A stretch of 64,000 nt of DNA from contig CAZIOU010000002.1 of the NCBI GenBank assembly GCA_964540995.1, positions 1-64,000 on the forward strand, written 5' to 3'. Below are positions 14,719 to 22,733 of this stretch, piece after piece; positions within the stretch are counted from its first letter, which is position 1, and each line of letters starts with the position of its first letter. This DNA comes from JAZDLR01 sp964540995. GTDB lineage: Bacteria; Patescibacteriota; Patescibacteriia; UBA1558; 2-01-FULL-52-15. Made by a program: the position numbers and the translations under genes. The notes beneath the pieces were generated by a model that saw only the letters and a list, made by a program, of their open reading frames with translations, did no database searches and was not told the DNA's origin.

Positions 14719-15174
14719 CTAACCTCGTGGGAAAACGTCTCTCTGACAACCAGACTCCGAACAGTTGAAACCATCATCATTAGCATCCGTTCCTTCCGAA
14801 GCGTAGTATTCAAAGGTTCCAGCAGCATGATCCGACAAAGCGTATCGCAATGCCCAAGTTCCTTGTAACGTTGGCCAGGTATTTCCTGGGCCAGGCGCTG
14901 CACCTACACAGATATCGGCTAATGAGGCTGGGATAGTATCAGCAACCGCACAAGCAGCCGCACTGGCATTCCCTGGGCCTGCGCCACAGTTCAAGTCTCC
15001 GCCGCCATCCAGACACAATACAGCGATCGAAGCCAATGAGCTAAGAGCTCCTTGAGCCTGCGCTGTCTGCGCTCTCTGACGAGCACTGTTCAAATTGATG
15101 ATAGCAATCGAGGACAGAATACCGATGATAGCGATAACGACTAACAATTCAATCAACGTAAATCCTTTTTTCAT
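14719..15174 (-). CDS. Major type IV pilin (probable)
   Basis: MKKGFTLIELLVVIAIIGILSSIAIINLN is a perfect prepilin start with Glu at +5. The mature protein is about 145 residues with cysteines in VLCLDGGGDLNC and near the end (FNCSESGCQ), the C-terminal pair probably forming the D-loop disulfide. Several signs point to high expression and a major-pilin role: its own extended -10 promoter, a leader of nearly 100 nt with two hairpins, the only near-perfect Shine-Dalgarno in the region (AAGGGGGTGA), and a strong terminator right after it. It is a paralogue of the pilin at 13233-13667. Confidence 0.92.
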   Translation of the reverse strand: MKKGFTLIELLVVIAIIGILSSIAIINLNSARQRAQTAQAQGALSSLASIAVLCLDGGGDLNCGAGPGNASAAACAVADTIPASLADICVGAAPGPGNTWPTLQGTWALRYALSDHAAGTFEYYASEGTDANDDGFNCSESGCQRDVFPRG

Positions 15175-15272
15175 TCTGTCACCCCCTTTCTTGGTTGGAC
15201 CAAGAAGATTACAATCTTGAGCTCAAATACTAGCGACTGTACTTCTTCTGATCACAGATTACTTATTAACAC
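15175..15272 (-). promoter_or_regulatory. Structured leader of the major pilin gene
   Basis: The untranslated leader holds two adjacent hairpins: TTCTTGGT/ACCAAGAA (15188-15206) and AAGATT/AATCTT (15205-15218). The SD, AAGGGGGTGA (about 15178-15189), overlaps the base of the first hairpin. Folding could gate ribosome access or stabilise the mRNA. Confidence 0.6.
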
Positions 15273-15278
15273 GATAAA

Positions 15279-15287
15279 ATTATACCA
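15279..15287 (-). promoter_or_regulatory. Extended -10 promoter of the major pilin
   Basis: TGGTATAAT on the minus strand; predicted transcription start near 15272. No good -35. Confidence 0.65.
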
Positions 15288-15295
15288 CATTTACT

Positions 15296-15329
15296 AGGTT
15301 GTAGGAATTGGGTTGTAGGTTATTAGTCT
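15296..15329. repeat. TAGGTTGTAGG-type repeat, left side of the four-helix gene
   Basis: Degenerate TAGGTTGTAGGAATTGGG units. A related run in the opposite orientation lies on the other side of the gene at 15756-15785. Confidence 0.6.
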
Positions 15330-15694
15330 GAAACAGAAGTGGGTTCACGTAATTTAGAAGATAAACTATTAAGCATTTTCATTACTTCCGTCAAAAGATG
15401 ACTTAATTGCTCAATTCCTTCGTCAGATACAAAATTTAGTCGCCTAGAAATTTCTAGATGTGTCTCTAGCTCCGCGCCAGAACCATAAGCCATTACAACA
15501 AAATGGTGATAATCCCTCCGCGTTCCTCTTCTTCGGCCTTCAGCAATATTTGCTGGGATCGAAACGGCTGCCCTTCTCATTTGAGATATTAAGCCAAAAC
15601 GCTCATCGGTCGGAAATAATGCAGTGATTCGATAAATCGACTCTACTAAATCCATCGACCTCTGCCAGACAAACAGGTCTTTATAACTATTCAT
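15323..15694 (-). CDS. Four-helix bundle protein (S23 / 23S rRNA intervening-sequence type)
   Basis: A 123-residue all-helical protein. LFVWQRSMDLVESIY, FGLISQMRRAAVSIPANIAEG and the final helix LSHLLTEVMKMLNSL match the family first found in 23S rRNA intervening sequences. Members are scattered and often behave as passengers; their function is unsettled. It has its own extended -10 promoter and is flanked on both sides by inverted degenerate repeats, which suggests insertion between the major pilin and pilC (inference). Confidence 0.9.
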   Translation of the reverse strand: MNSYKDLFVWQRSMDLVESIYRITALFPTDERFGLISQMRRAAVSIPANIAEGRRRGTRRDYHHFVVMAYGSGAELETHLEISRRLNFVSDEGIEQLSHLLTEVMKMLNSLSSKLREPTSVSD

Positions 15695-15744
15695 CGTTTT
15701 ACGATTACTAATTAAATTCCCTGTTTTTGTAAAAGAACTGTCAA

Positions 15745-15753
15745 ATTATAGCA
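15745..15753 (-). promoter_or_regulatory. Extended -10 promoter of the four-helix gene
   Basis: TGCTATAAT, predicted start near 15738, leader about 44 nt. Confidence 0.55.
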
Positions 15754-15755
15754 CC

Positions 15756-15785
15756 AAAACCAACAACCTAAAAACCTACCACCTA
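15756..15785. repeat. AACCTACCACC-type repeat, right side of the four-helix gene
   Basis: Inverted relative of the run at 15296-15329. Confidence 0.55.
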
Positions 15786-16991
15786 TTTAATCGCATTGGC
15801 CAACTGGAACATCGGCATCAAAACCGCCATAACCATGAAAGCCACACCAACACCCATCACGACCATAATGATTGGCTCGATCAACGAGGTTAAGCTCGCC
15901 ACCAGCGCCGAAACTTCACGATCATAGAAAGCGCTCAAACGCTCCAATATTTCATCGATTTTACCCGATTTCTCGCCGATCGACATCATCTCCGCCACGA
16001 TACGCGGGACAATCTTGCTCTGCATCATAACAGTAGTAATTGAATTACCATCTTGGACTTCTTTGATTGTCTTGGTCAGAATATCGCGGAAAGCGGCGTT
16101 GTCCACCACTTCACTAGTGATCTCTAAGGCAGCGGAAATAGACACACCGCCACGAATCAAGGTGGATAAACTACGACACATACGGACGATAATAATTTTC
16201 TGAGTGATCAGACCAAAGACTGGTAAGCGCAACAAAATCTGATCCCACGCTACACGACCGGATTTACTCTGTACCCATAGTCGCAAAACAATCAGAATTC
16301 CCACGACGACGATAGCCAGTGCCCACCAATAGGTAGCGATAAAATTACTAGTACCGATCAGGACACGTGTCTGAAGTGGCAATTGAGCACCAGACTCCAA
16401 CAATAGTCCAGACATCTTGGGGATGACGAAGATCATCATAATAATAGCCACTGCTATCAAACTGACTACGATGAAGGCCGGATAGACCATTGCTCCTCTG
16501 ATGCGGCTAGTCAGGTCATAATCTTTCTCCATCTGGTCGGCGAGATAGTTCAGAACTTCATCCAAGCGACCACTGGTCTCTCCCGATCGGATCATAGCTA
16601 CGAAAAAACGGCTAAAATATCGAGGATGTTTGGCGAAAGCTTGTGAAATCTGCAGACCGCCATCGACGTCGTCAGCCATCTCGCGAGTAACTGCTTTGAG
16701 CTTGGGCTGCTCTGTCTGGGCGCTCAAGATACGGAGTGCTGGAACGATCGGTACTGTGGCTGCTATCATTACTGACATTTGACGAGCCAACATAACGATA
16801 TCCTTCTGTTTGATGAAGCCTAGGCTGAAGCCAGAGACACTCGCACGGACTTTGGTCGTCTGACGTAATTGCAAAACAACCAGATTCTTCTCTTCTAGCA
16901 CTTCACTAGCAGCCGCCAGGTTGGGTGACTCTACGACACCACGAGAGACCGCTCCTTGAGGACTAATTGCTTTGTATTGAAATAGAGCCAT
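15783..16991 (-). CDS. pilC: Type IV pilus inner-membrane platform protein
   Basis: PilC/GspF is the membrane platform on which the assembly ATPase turns. The 402-residue protein has two GspF domains: the first contains MSVMIAATVPIVPALRIL, the second MCRSLSTLIRGGVSISAALEI. Each is followed by membrane helices, three in all, with the typical tail VEPIIMVVMGVGVAFMVMAVLMPMF. The N-terminal ALFQYKAISPQG is the classic start. It lies 3 bp after the PilT-like gene. Confidence 0.96.
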   Translation of the reverse strand: MALFQYKAISPQGAVSRGVVESPNLAAASEVLEEKNLVVLQLRQTTKVRASVSGFSLGFIKQKDIVMLARQMSVMIAATVPIVPALRILSAQTEQPKLKAVTREMADDVDGGLQISQAFAKHPRYFSRFFVAMIRSGETSGRLDEVLNYLADQMEKDYDLTSRIRGAMVYPAFIVVSLIAVAIIMMIFVIPKMSGLLLESGAQLPLQTRVLIGTSNFIATYWWALAIVVVGILIVLRLWVQSKSGRVAWDQILLRLPVFGLITQKIIIVRMCRSLSTLIRGGVSISAALEITSEVVDNAAFRDILTKTIKEVQDGNSITTVMMQSKIVPRIVAEMMSIGEKSGKIDEILERLSAFYDREVSALVASLTSLIEPIIMVVMGVGVAFMVMAVLMPMFQLANAIK

Positions 16992-16994
16992 ATA

Positions 16995-18068
16995 CTATTT
17001 GACAGTCATCAATTGAAAATTCTTGGGATCCATCGAGGCGCGGGTTCCGCTCTCCTGACTGATGATCCCCTGCTTAACGAGGTCAGCTAAATGGCGATCC
17101 AGACTAATCATACCATCCTGACGAGAAGTCATCATCACATTGTTGAGCTGATAGAAATTAGAATCTTTGAGCACACTCTTAACCGCGGGGTTGACGGTCA
17201 GGATCTCATAAGCCAAGACGATACCGCCACCATTTTTGGGTACTAACCGTTGAGCCGTGGCGACCAAAAGATTATTGGTCATAACTTCCTTGGCCCAGGC
17301 TGATTCTTCTGCTGAAAAGGCACTCATAAATCCTTCCAATGAGGTGATAACTGATTGGCCATTCATAGCAGCGATTACCAGCTTGCCACTCTCTACCAAT
17401 TGCAAGAGTGCTTTCTCTTGACCCGACTCGCTCATCTGACTGACCACCACTACTTCTACATCATCATTGAGTGCTTCCTGTATACCTTCCATAAAGCTAG
17501 CTACGTCTTTCCCTACTTCTCGTTGATCGATAATTGATTTATTGTTGACCAGCAAGAATTCGATGGGCTTCTCCAACGTCAAGATATGTTTGCCGAGACG
17601 CTGATTGATCGACTCCACCAGACTCAAGACTGTCGTCGTGCGACCGGAGTTGTACGGCCCAATGACCAAGATCAATCCTTTGGGTTGATCGACGGCGTTA
17701 ATGATTACTGACGACAAGCCTAGATCTTTAGGTAATTTGGGTGCAGCTCCCAGAGTACGAAGCGATAAGGCAGGGTAACCCTTCTGATAGAAGATCTGCA
17801 CACGGAAACGAGCTCTATTGGCCCACGAATAGGTAGTGACAATATCACGCTCGGACTGTAATTTCTGCGCGTCTTCGGGTGAAATAATACTCTCCACCAT
17901 CGACTTGATAATATCTGGGTTGAGGATCTGATCGCCGGCTTGTGTCACCAGCTGACCACCGATACGCATCACCGGATAATTCCCCACGGTTAAATGAATA
18001 TCACTGGCGCGCTTCTCCAGCGCGTCATTGAGGATTTTGTTAATGAATAGCGTCTCGGCACTGGACAT
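16995..18068 (-). CDS. PilT-like protein with lost ATPase residues (pseudo-ATPase)
   Basis: The overall alignment is to PilT retraction ATPases: ASDIHL at residues 21-26, the N-domain, then a RecA-like domain. However, every catalytic element is changed. Walker A is GPYNSGRTTT with R143 in place of the lysine (normally GPTGSGKSTT). The Asp-box Asp is K167 (LEKPIE). The Walker B Glu is Q211 (VVVSQMSES, normally VGEMRD). The His-box His is N236 (AAMNG, normally TLHT). The protein is full length (357 residues) and in operon between a response regulator and pilC, so it is preserved rather than decaying. A regulatory or structural partner of PilB/PilC is likely (inference). Confidence 0.9.
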   Translation of the reverse strand: MSSAETLFINKILNDALEKRASDIHLTVGNYPVMRIGGQLVTQAGDQILNPDIIKSMVESIISPEDAQKLQSERDIVTTYSWANRARFRVQIFYQKGYPALSLRTLGAAPKLPKDLGLSSVIINAVDQPKGLILVIGPYNSGRTTTVLSLVESINQRLGKHILTLEKPIEFLLVNNKSIIDQREVGKDVASFMEGIQEALNDDVEVVVVSQMSESGQEKALLQLVESGKLVIAAMNGQSVITSLEGFMSAFSAEESAWAKEVMTNNLLVATAQRLVPKNGGGIVLAYEILTVNPAVKSVLKDSNFYQLNNVMMTSRQDGMISLDRHLADLVKQGIISQESGTRASMDPKNFQLMTVK

Positions 18069-18454
18069 TATTTGGCCAAAATTTTCTTAATGCGCTCCAC
18101 CACTTCTGACGGAACGAAATGAGCTTTGATCAAATAGTCCTCCGCTCCGAGATTGAGACAGCGATCGATATGCTCTTTCTGTCCATAATTGGTCAGTACC
18201 AATACGGGAATAGCTTTGGTCTCGGGATTCTTCTTCAGCTCTTCTAGAACATCGAAACCACTCATGATCGGTAACTGAAGATCCAAGAGAATCATATCAG
18301 GCTTTTCTTTGATAGCCAGCTTTAAGCCCTTAGCACCATCCATAGCCATATAGACTACGAAATTTTCTAATTCTAGTTTGGTGGCATACATCTGAACCAA
18401 GAAGTCGTCGTCTTCGACAATGAGAATTCTTTTGGCATTAGCGTCAGTAGTCAT
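18068..18454 (-). CDS. CheY-like single-domain response regulator
   Basis: A 128-residue receiver domain with nothing attached. The acidic pair D15/D16, phospho-acceptor D58 (ILLDLQLP), T88 and K110 are all in place, so it can be phosphorylated. No histidine kinase is in the window. Position between pilB and the PilT-like gene, with TAATG overlap to the latter, argues for control of pilus extension or retraction, as with PilG/PilH-type regulators. Confidence 0.93.
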   Translation of the reverse strand: MTTDANAKRILIVEDDDFLVQMYATKLELENFVVYMAMDGAKGLKLAIKEKPDMILLDLQLPIMSGFDVLEELKKNPETKAIPVLVLTNYGQKEHIDRCLNLGAEDYLIKAHFVPSEVVERIKKILAK

Positions 18455-18475
18455 GATATTGAATTGATACTTAGT

Positions 18476-20233
18476 TTATAAATCACTTTCACTAGCACGA
18501 AGCACTTCTTCGATGGTGGTGACACCGAGTAACGATTTGATAATACCGTCCTGCTCCATACTGATGAAATTCTGATTAAGCAAAGCTTTGTCCACGCGTG
18601 CCGAATCAAAACCAGAAGAAATAATATCACGCATTTCTTTGTTAACATTAATCGCTTCCACGATTGCCACACGTCCGCTATAACCCGTATCACCGCATCT
18701 GACACAACCCTTACCATGGAAGAACTTAAGCGGCGCATTGGGCTTGAGGCCACCATAATAGCCGCCTTCCGGCACTGACTTCAACTTGATCGTAATCTTC
18801 TTCTGGATATCTTCGGGTACTTTCTCCTCTTCACGACAGTTATCACAGATCTTACGAACTAACCGTTGAGCGATGATAACGTTCAACGTGGACGACAGCA
18901 AGAAAGGCTCAACTTTCATATCCATCAGACGAGGCACAGCTCCCAGAGCGCTATTGGTATGCAGGGTCGATAAGAGGAAATGTCCGGTCAAAGCCGCTTG
19001 AATACCCAGAGCCGCTGTCTCATTATCGCGGATTTCTCCCACCATGATGATATCGGGATCTTGGCGCAATAATGAACGCAGTCCATTGGCGAAGGTATAA
19101 CCAACTTCTGGACGAATCTGTGATTGATTGACACCCTTGATATAATACTCCACTGGATCTTCCAAGGTGGTAATATTGATCGCTTCACGATTGAGCGAAT
19201 CCAATACTGCGTACAAGGTAGTAGATTTACCAGAACCAGTCGGTCCAGTGACGAGGAACATGCCGTTGGGCTTCAGGATGTTGGCTTCAGCGATAGTCTT
19301 CTGATTACCCATATAGCCCAGATCTTCCAGGGTCGGAGCCTTATCAGGAGTAGCTAAGATACGCATTACCACTTTCTCATTGCCGATCAGCGGAATGGTA
19401 GAAATACGGAAATCGATATCGCGCTTATGAATCGTCAGACGGATACGTCCGTCCTGTGGCGCTCGAGTCTCGTCAATTTTCAAATTGGCCATAACCTTGA
19501 TACGCGAGACCAAGGCGGCATGAACGTAAATTGGCAATACAATCGTAGTATGCAAGATACCATCGATACGATAGCGCACCCGACTCTGATCACCGACCGG
19601 CTCGACATGAATATCGGAAGCTCGGCCTTCGATAGCATGACGCAAGATAACGGAAATGATTTTGGTGACTGGGGCGCTCTTGATAACATCATCAACCGCT
19701 CCACCTTCATCGAAATCTTTGACATCACCAGTCTTAGGCGCGAAGATACTCTCCGCGATATCCAAGGCCTCCCCCACTTCTTCGCCGAGCGTCTCGTACT
19801 GTTTGGCAGCGGCTCGGAAACTATCAGTTGAAATTATAAAATACTTAACCTTGAGATTATTTTTGCGTGCGATGAATTCAGCCGCTTCCATCGCTTTGAT
19901 ATTGGTGGGATCCACCATACCAAGCTTGAGCGCGTCAGCATCTTTATCGAAAACTACAATCTGATAATTTTCGGAAATATCCTTGGGTAAGGTATTGAGC
20001 ATGGTTGTCGGTACTGCTTTACCTACCAAATTGACGTACTCGACACCTAAGGCTGCTCCTTTGAACTGCGTCCATTGTTCATCCGAAACGAAAACTTCCC
20101 GCCGAATTATTTTCTCGGCGTCAGCCAAAGTCATCATTGATTGAGCCGACCAGGCAGCTTGTTGCTGCTGGTCGATCAAATGCTGACTATAGAGAATATC
20201 TATCAGTTGTTGGACGCGACTATTGTTGGCCAT
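18476..20233 (-). CDS. pilB: Type IV pilus assembly ATPase
   Basis: PilB powers pilus extension. I start it at ATG 20233 (MANNSRVQQLIDIL, 585 residues); the longer frame overlaps the preceding gene too far. It shows the N-terminal T2SSE domain, ASDIHVEPV, an intact Walker A GPTGSGKSTT, Asp box LEDPVEY, Walker B IIMVGEIRD and His box STLHTN. It also has the four-cysteine zinc site CDNC...CVRC that marks assembly rather than retraction ATPases. All catalytic residues contrast with the altered PilT-like protein downstream. Confidence 0.97.
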   Translation of the reverse strand: MANNSRVQQLIDILYSQHLIDQQQQAAWSAQSMMTLADAEKIIRREVFVSDEQWTQFKGAALGVEYVNLVGKAVPTTMLNTLPKDISENYQIVVFDKDADALKLGMVDPTNIKAMEAAEFIARKNNLKVKYFIISTDSFRAAAKQYETLGEEVGEALDIAESIFAPKTGDVKDFDEGGAVDDVIKSAPVTKIISVILRHAIEGRASDIHVEPVGDQSRVRYRIDGILHTTIVLPIYVHAALVSRIKVMANLKIDETRAPQDGRIRLTIHKRDIDFRISTIPLIGNEKVVMRILATPDKAPTLEDLGYMGNQKTIAEANILKPNGMFLVTGPTGSGKSTTLYAVLDSLNREAINITTLEDPVEYYIKGVNQSQIRPEVGYTFANGLRSLLRQDPDIIMVGEIRDNETAALGIQAALTGHFLLSTLHTNSALGAVPRLMDMKVEPFLLSSTLNVIIAQRLVRKICDNCREEEKVPEDIQKKITIKLKSVPEGGYYGGLKPNAPLKFFHGKGCVRCGDTGYSGRVAIVEAINVNKEMRDIISSGFDSARVDKALLNQNFISMEQDGIIKSLLGVTTIEEVLRASESDL

Positions 20234-20582
20234 TGGCTGTATTGGTTGTAGGTGTATTGACCGGATCGAAGGGATTGGTCCGCGCGTGTTCACCAATCTC
20301 CACCGGAACCAAAGCCTGACCGGACAACTTCTGATACTGCTGATTATTCAAGAGAACTTGCCACAGACCATTGGGACCCAGATTATTGAGCGATCGCTGG
20401 ATCTGCTGATCAAGTAGTTGAACGTTTTGGATCGACTGCTGCTCTGCTGGCACTACTGGGGTAGGTTGATTCATGAAAGGCAGGGAGAATCCCAGCGAGT
20501 TACCGAAACTAGAGTACAAAATAACACCTGATGCTATCAGAGCCAGTAATGAACCGATGAGTAAAATTCGATCTTTATTCAT
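20220..20582 (-). CDS. Small membrane protein, PilP-like by position
   Basis: A 120-residue protein with one N-terminal helix (ILLIGSLLALIASGVILYSSF), a Gln-rich middle and the ending EIGEHARTNPFDPV. NPFDP-type endings and this slot after PilM-N-O are typical of PilP. It lacks the secretin-binding beta domain and a lipobox, which fits a cell envelope without a PilQ secretin. The assignment rests mainly on synteny. It overlaps pilB by 14 bp. Confidence 0.65.
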   Translation of the reverse strand: MNKDRILLIGSLLALIASGVILYSSFGNSLGFSLPFMNQPTPVVPAEQQSIQNVQLLDQQIQRSLNNLGPNGLWQVLLNNQQYQKLSGQALVPVEIGEHARTNPFDPVNTPTTNTANGQQ

Positions 20583-20583
20583 A

Positions 20584-21321
20584 CTAGGAAGTTGTCTTGG
20601 TGGTTGCTTTAGTCGTCACTTCGCGATAATAGGTCTTCAAAACGACTACAAATCCGGGGAATAACTTAGTCTTGGGGTCGAGTGGTTCGAAGGAAATAGA
20701 CTGCACATCATAGAGACGTAAGTTAGCTTCTAGAGAAGTTAATAATTTCTTCATCTGAATATAATCACCAGGGCCGAACTTGAGATTAACCGATAAGCTA
20801 CGGATATTCTTCGGCAGCACTTCAATCTGTTGTTCGGCTGCTTGTTGGGCTTGGTCGGCTGCAGGCGCACGTCGCTCGGTCACTGGCTTATCAACTGGCT
20901 TAGTAATATCGATACTCTTGAGTTTAAGACCATTGAGCTTAGCTAAGACATCAGCCTGGACGAAGAGCGATCCATAATCAGGGTCAGTAGGGATAACGGA
21001 AGAAATACGCTCGATATCCTGCTGCCTTGATTGCTCCAAGTTCTTGTATTCTTGATCCAAAGCCATCAATTTGAGCTGTAGATTGTTGAGATCAGTCAGT
21101 GTCTGCTGACGTCCCGGTAAATACGTCTGGCTCTTGTCATAGATAGAGTCAAACTTAGGCCCGAGTACAAACCAATACGCCACTGCAATGATCCCTACGG
21201 CTAAGAGAGCCATCAGCCAGAGACTGTAGGTGTTGATCAATTGCAAAAGCTGGCTGGCATTTTCCAACATTACTTTGGATGGCTTGGCGTGGGCTTGTTT
21301 ACTGTTGGGTTGAACTGGCAT
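20584..21321 (-). CDS. pilO: Type IV pilus alignment protein PilO-like
   Basis: A 245-residue bitopic protein: cytoplasmic N-terminus, one helix (LWLMALLAVGIIAVAYWFVLGP, about 35-56), a coiled-coil stretch (LTDLNNLQLKLMALDQEYKNLEQ), then a ferredoxin-like domain ending in TYYREV. This is the PilO plan. It would pair with PilN in the inner-membrane alignment complex. It overlaps pilN by 23 bp, with a downstream Met as an alternative start. Confidence 0.88.
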   Translation of the reverse strand: MPVQPNSKQAHAKPSKVMLENASQLLQLINTYSLWLMALLAVGIIAVAYWFVLGPKFDSIYDKSQTYLPGRQQTLTDLNNLQLKLMALDQEYKNLEQSRQQDIERISSVIPTDPDYGSLFVQADVLAKLNGLKLKSIDITKPVDKPVTERRAPAADQAQQAAEQQIEVLPKNIRSLSVNLKFGPGDYIQMKKLLTSLEANLRLYDVQSISFEPLDPKTKLFPGFVVVLKTYYREVTTKATTKTTS

Positions 21322-22732
21322 GAGCGTAATAAAATAGTTTACTATTGAGCGTCAGATCGAGCGTGAAGGTAGTCCCCTGTTCGCTATCTGTTACTCCATT
21401 GATACCGACCGCCGTGATAAATTCCTTAGCTTCCGGCGATTGTAGCAACTTCAATTGTCTAGCAGCGGTGGAGAAATCTTTGCCATGAGCATTGAGTGTC
21501 AGATTACCATTGACACCAGCCGTAAAGCGGTCAAAATAAACATCAGTGACAGTATATTTCTCTAGCAAAGTGAAAAACTGAGTCCAATAGACATGCTTAC
21601 CCAATAGGGTCTCAATATCTTTGATCTGACTTTCGGTGGCAGCTATTTGATCTTTCAAACCTTGAAACTTCAATACCTCACCTTCGGCTACGTGAATTTT
21701 GGCATCAACTTCTGAGGTCTGACGCTCAATCTCCTGATCCCACCACAATAGTCCTCCGTAGGCAACTATCAGCAACACGATCGTCCCGACGACAAGCGCT
21801 AGGAAGAGATTACGAAGCTGCGACCAACTGCGTACGGTGATCGATGTCGGGATAAGGTTAACGCCAAAAGGAGATTTGGGATGGTCTTTCTTCTCTACCG
21901 GCTTCTGAAAGACTCCAGTCGGCATGTGAAAACCTTTGGTTGGTGACGGCGCGATAGGATCGGCCGGAGTATTGGCAGAGGTATTCACCGGTGGCAAATC
22001 ATTGGCAATAGTTTCGAGTGTTTCAATCGCTGGCTTCGGTTGTTCTGTAGTTAGTGGTCGAGGCATTTCTGGGCGTGGTGGCAAAGGCGGTGTAATCGGC
22101 TCTTCTGGTACCACTACTGACTCCAGAGTCGGCACTATCAACGGTTGCTCTGGCTTGACATCGGGCAACTCCATCGAGACAGGAGGTATAGGGGCACTTA
22201 ATGGCTGACTCATAGCCGGAGCGACAGGGGCTACTGGTACTGACTCAGCGGTCTTCTTGGAACCTTCGATGTCCATATCGCCAATATGACTCTCTAGCTC
22301 CTTCTGCTTGGCCCGACGTTCCTCATTGAAGATACTATTGTCATTATCCGGCAGTGGTAATCCTTTCTTCTGGAAAACTTCACGGATAATATGCTGCCGA
22401 ATATTATTTTCTTTGATCCGCTCGAGTTCTTCCTGTTCTTGACGTTTCTTACTGGGTATCAGACGGAAACTAAACGATGATTTAACTTTATCTTCCGCTG
22501 GATGCTCGGCTGTCGGCTGCTTGGGTGTCTTGTCACGACCAAACCAAGAACGGAAAGAAAACCAAGGCACCCTACCTTCAGGTACAGCTGTATCAACCTT
22601 CTTGGGCTGACGTAACTCTATCTCCTTGGCTGGAGTAGATGCCAATTCATCTGCTTCTTTGCGTCGCAGATCATCAGGCAACAGATTGATGTCGCCAGCT
22701 TGTGAATCTTGTTTCCAATCAAAGTCAGCCAT
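21299..22732 (-). CDS. pilN: PilN-like protein with long proline-rich N-terminal extension
   Basis: The C-terminal half is PilN: VNLIP (291-295), a helix at 309-331, coiled coil, then a ferredoxin-like domain. The N-terminal 280 residues are unusual and disordered, with Pro-rich segments (PITPPLPPRPEMPRPL) and charged helix. The PilM-binding type motif appears near the N-terminus as INLLP (15-19), again as RLIP (90-93) and again before the membrane. At 477 residues it is about twice the normal length. It follows pilM by 1 bp. Confidence 0.88.
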   Translation of the reverse strand: MADFDWKQDSQAGDINLLPDDLRRKEADELASTPAKEIELRQPKKVDTAVPEGRVPWFSFRSWFGRDKTPKQPTAEHPAEDKVKSSFSFRLIPSKKRQEQEELERIKENNIRQHIIREVFQKKGLPLPDNDNSIFNEERRAKQKELESHIGDMDIEGSKKTAESVPVAPVAPAMSQPLSAPIPPVSMELPDVKPEQPLIVPTLESVVVPEEPITPPLPPRPEMPRPLTTEQPKPAIETLETIANDLPPVNTSANTPADPIAPSPTKGFHMPTGVFQKPVEKKDHPKSPFGVNLIPTSITVRSWSQLRNLFLALVVGTIVLLIVAYGGLLWWDQEIERQTSEVDAKIHVAEGEVLKFQGLKDQIAATESQIKDIETLLGKHVYWTQFFTLLEKYTVTDVYFDRFTAGVNGNLTLNAHGKDFSTAARQLKLLQSPEAKEFITAVGINGVTDSEQGTTFTLDLTLNSKLFYYAHASSTQQ

Positions 22733-22733
22733 A

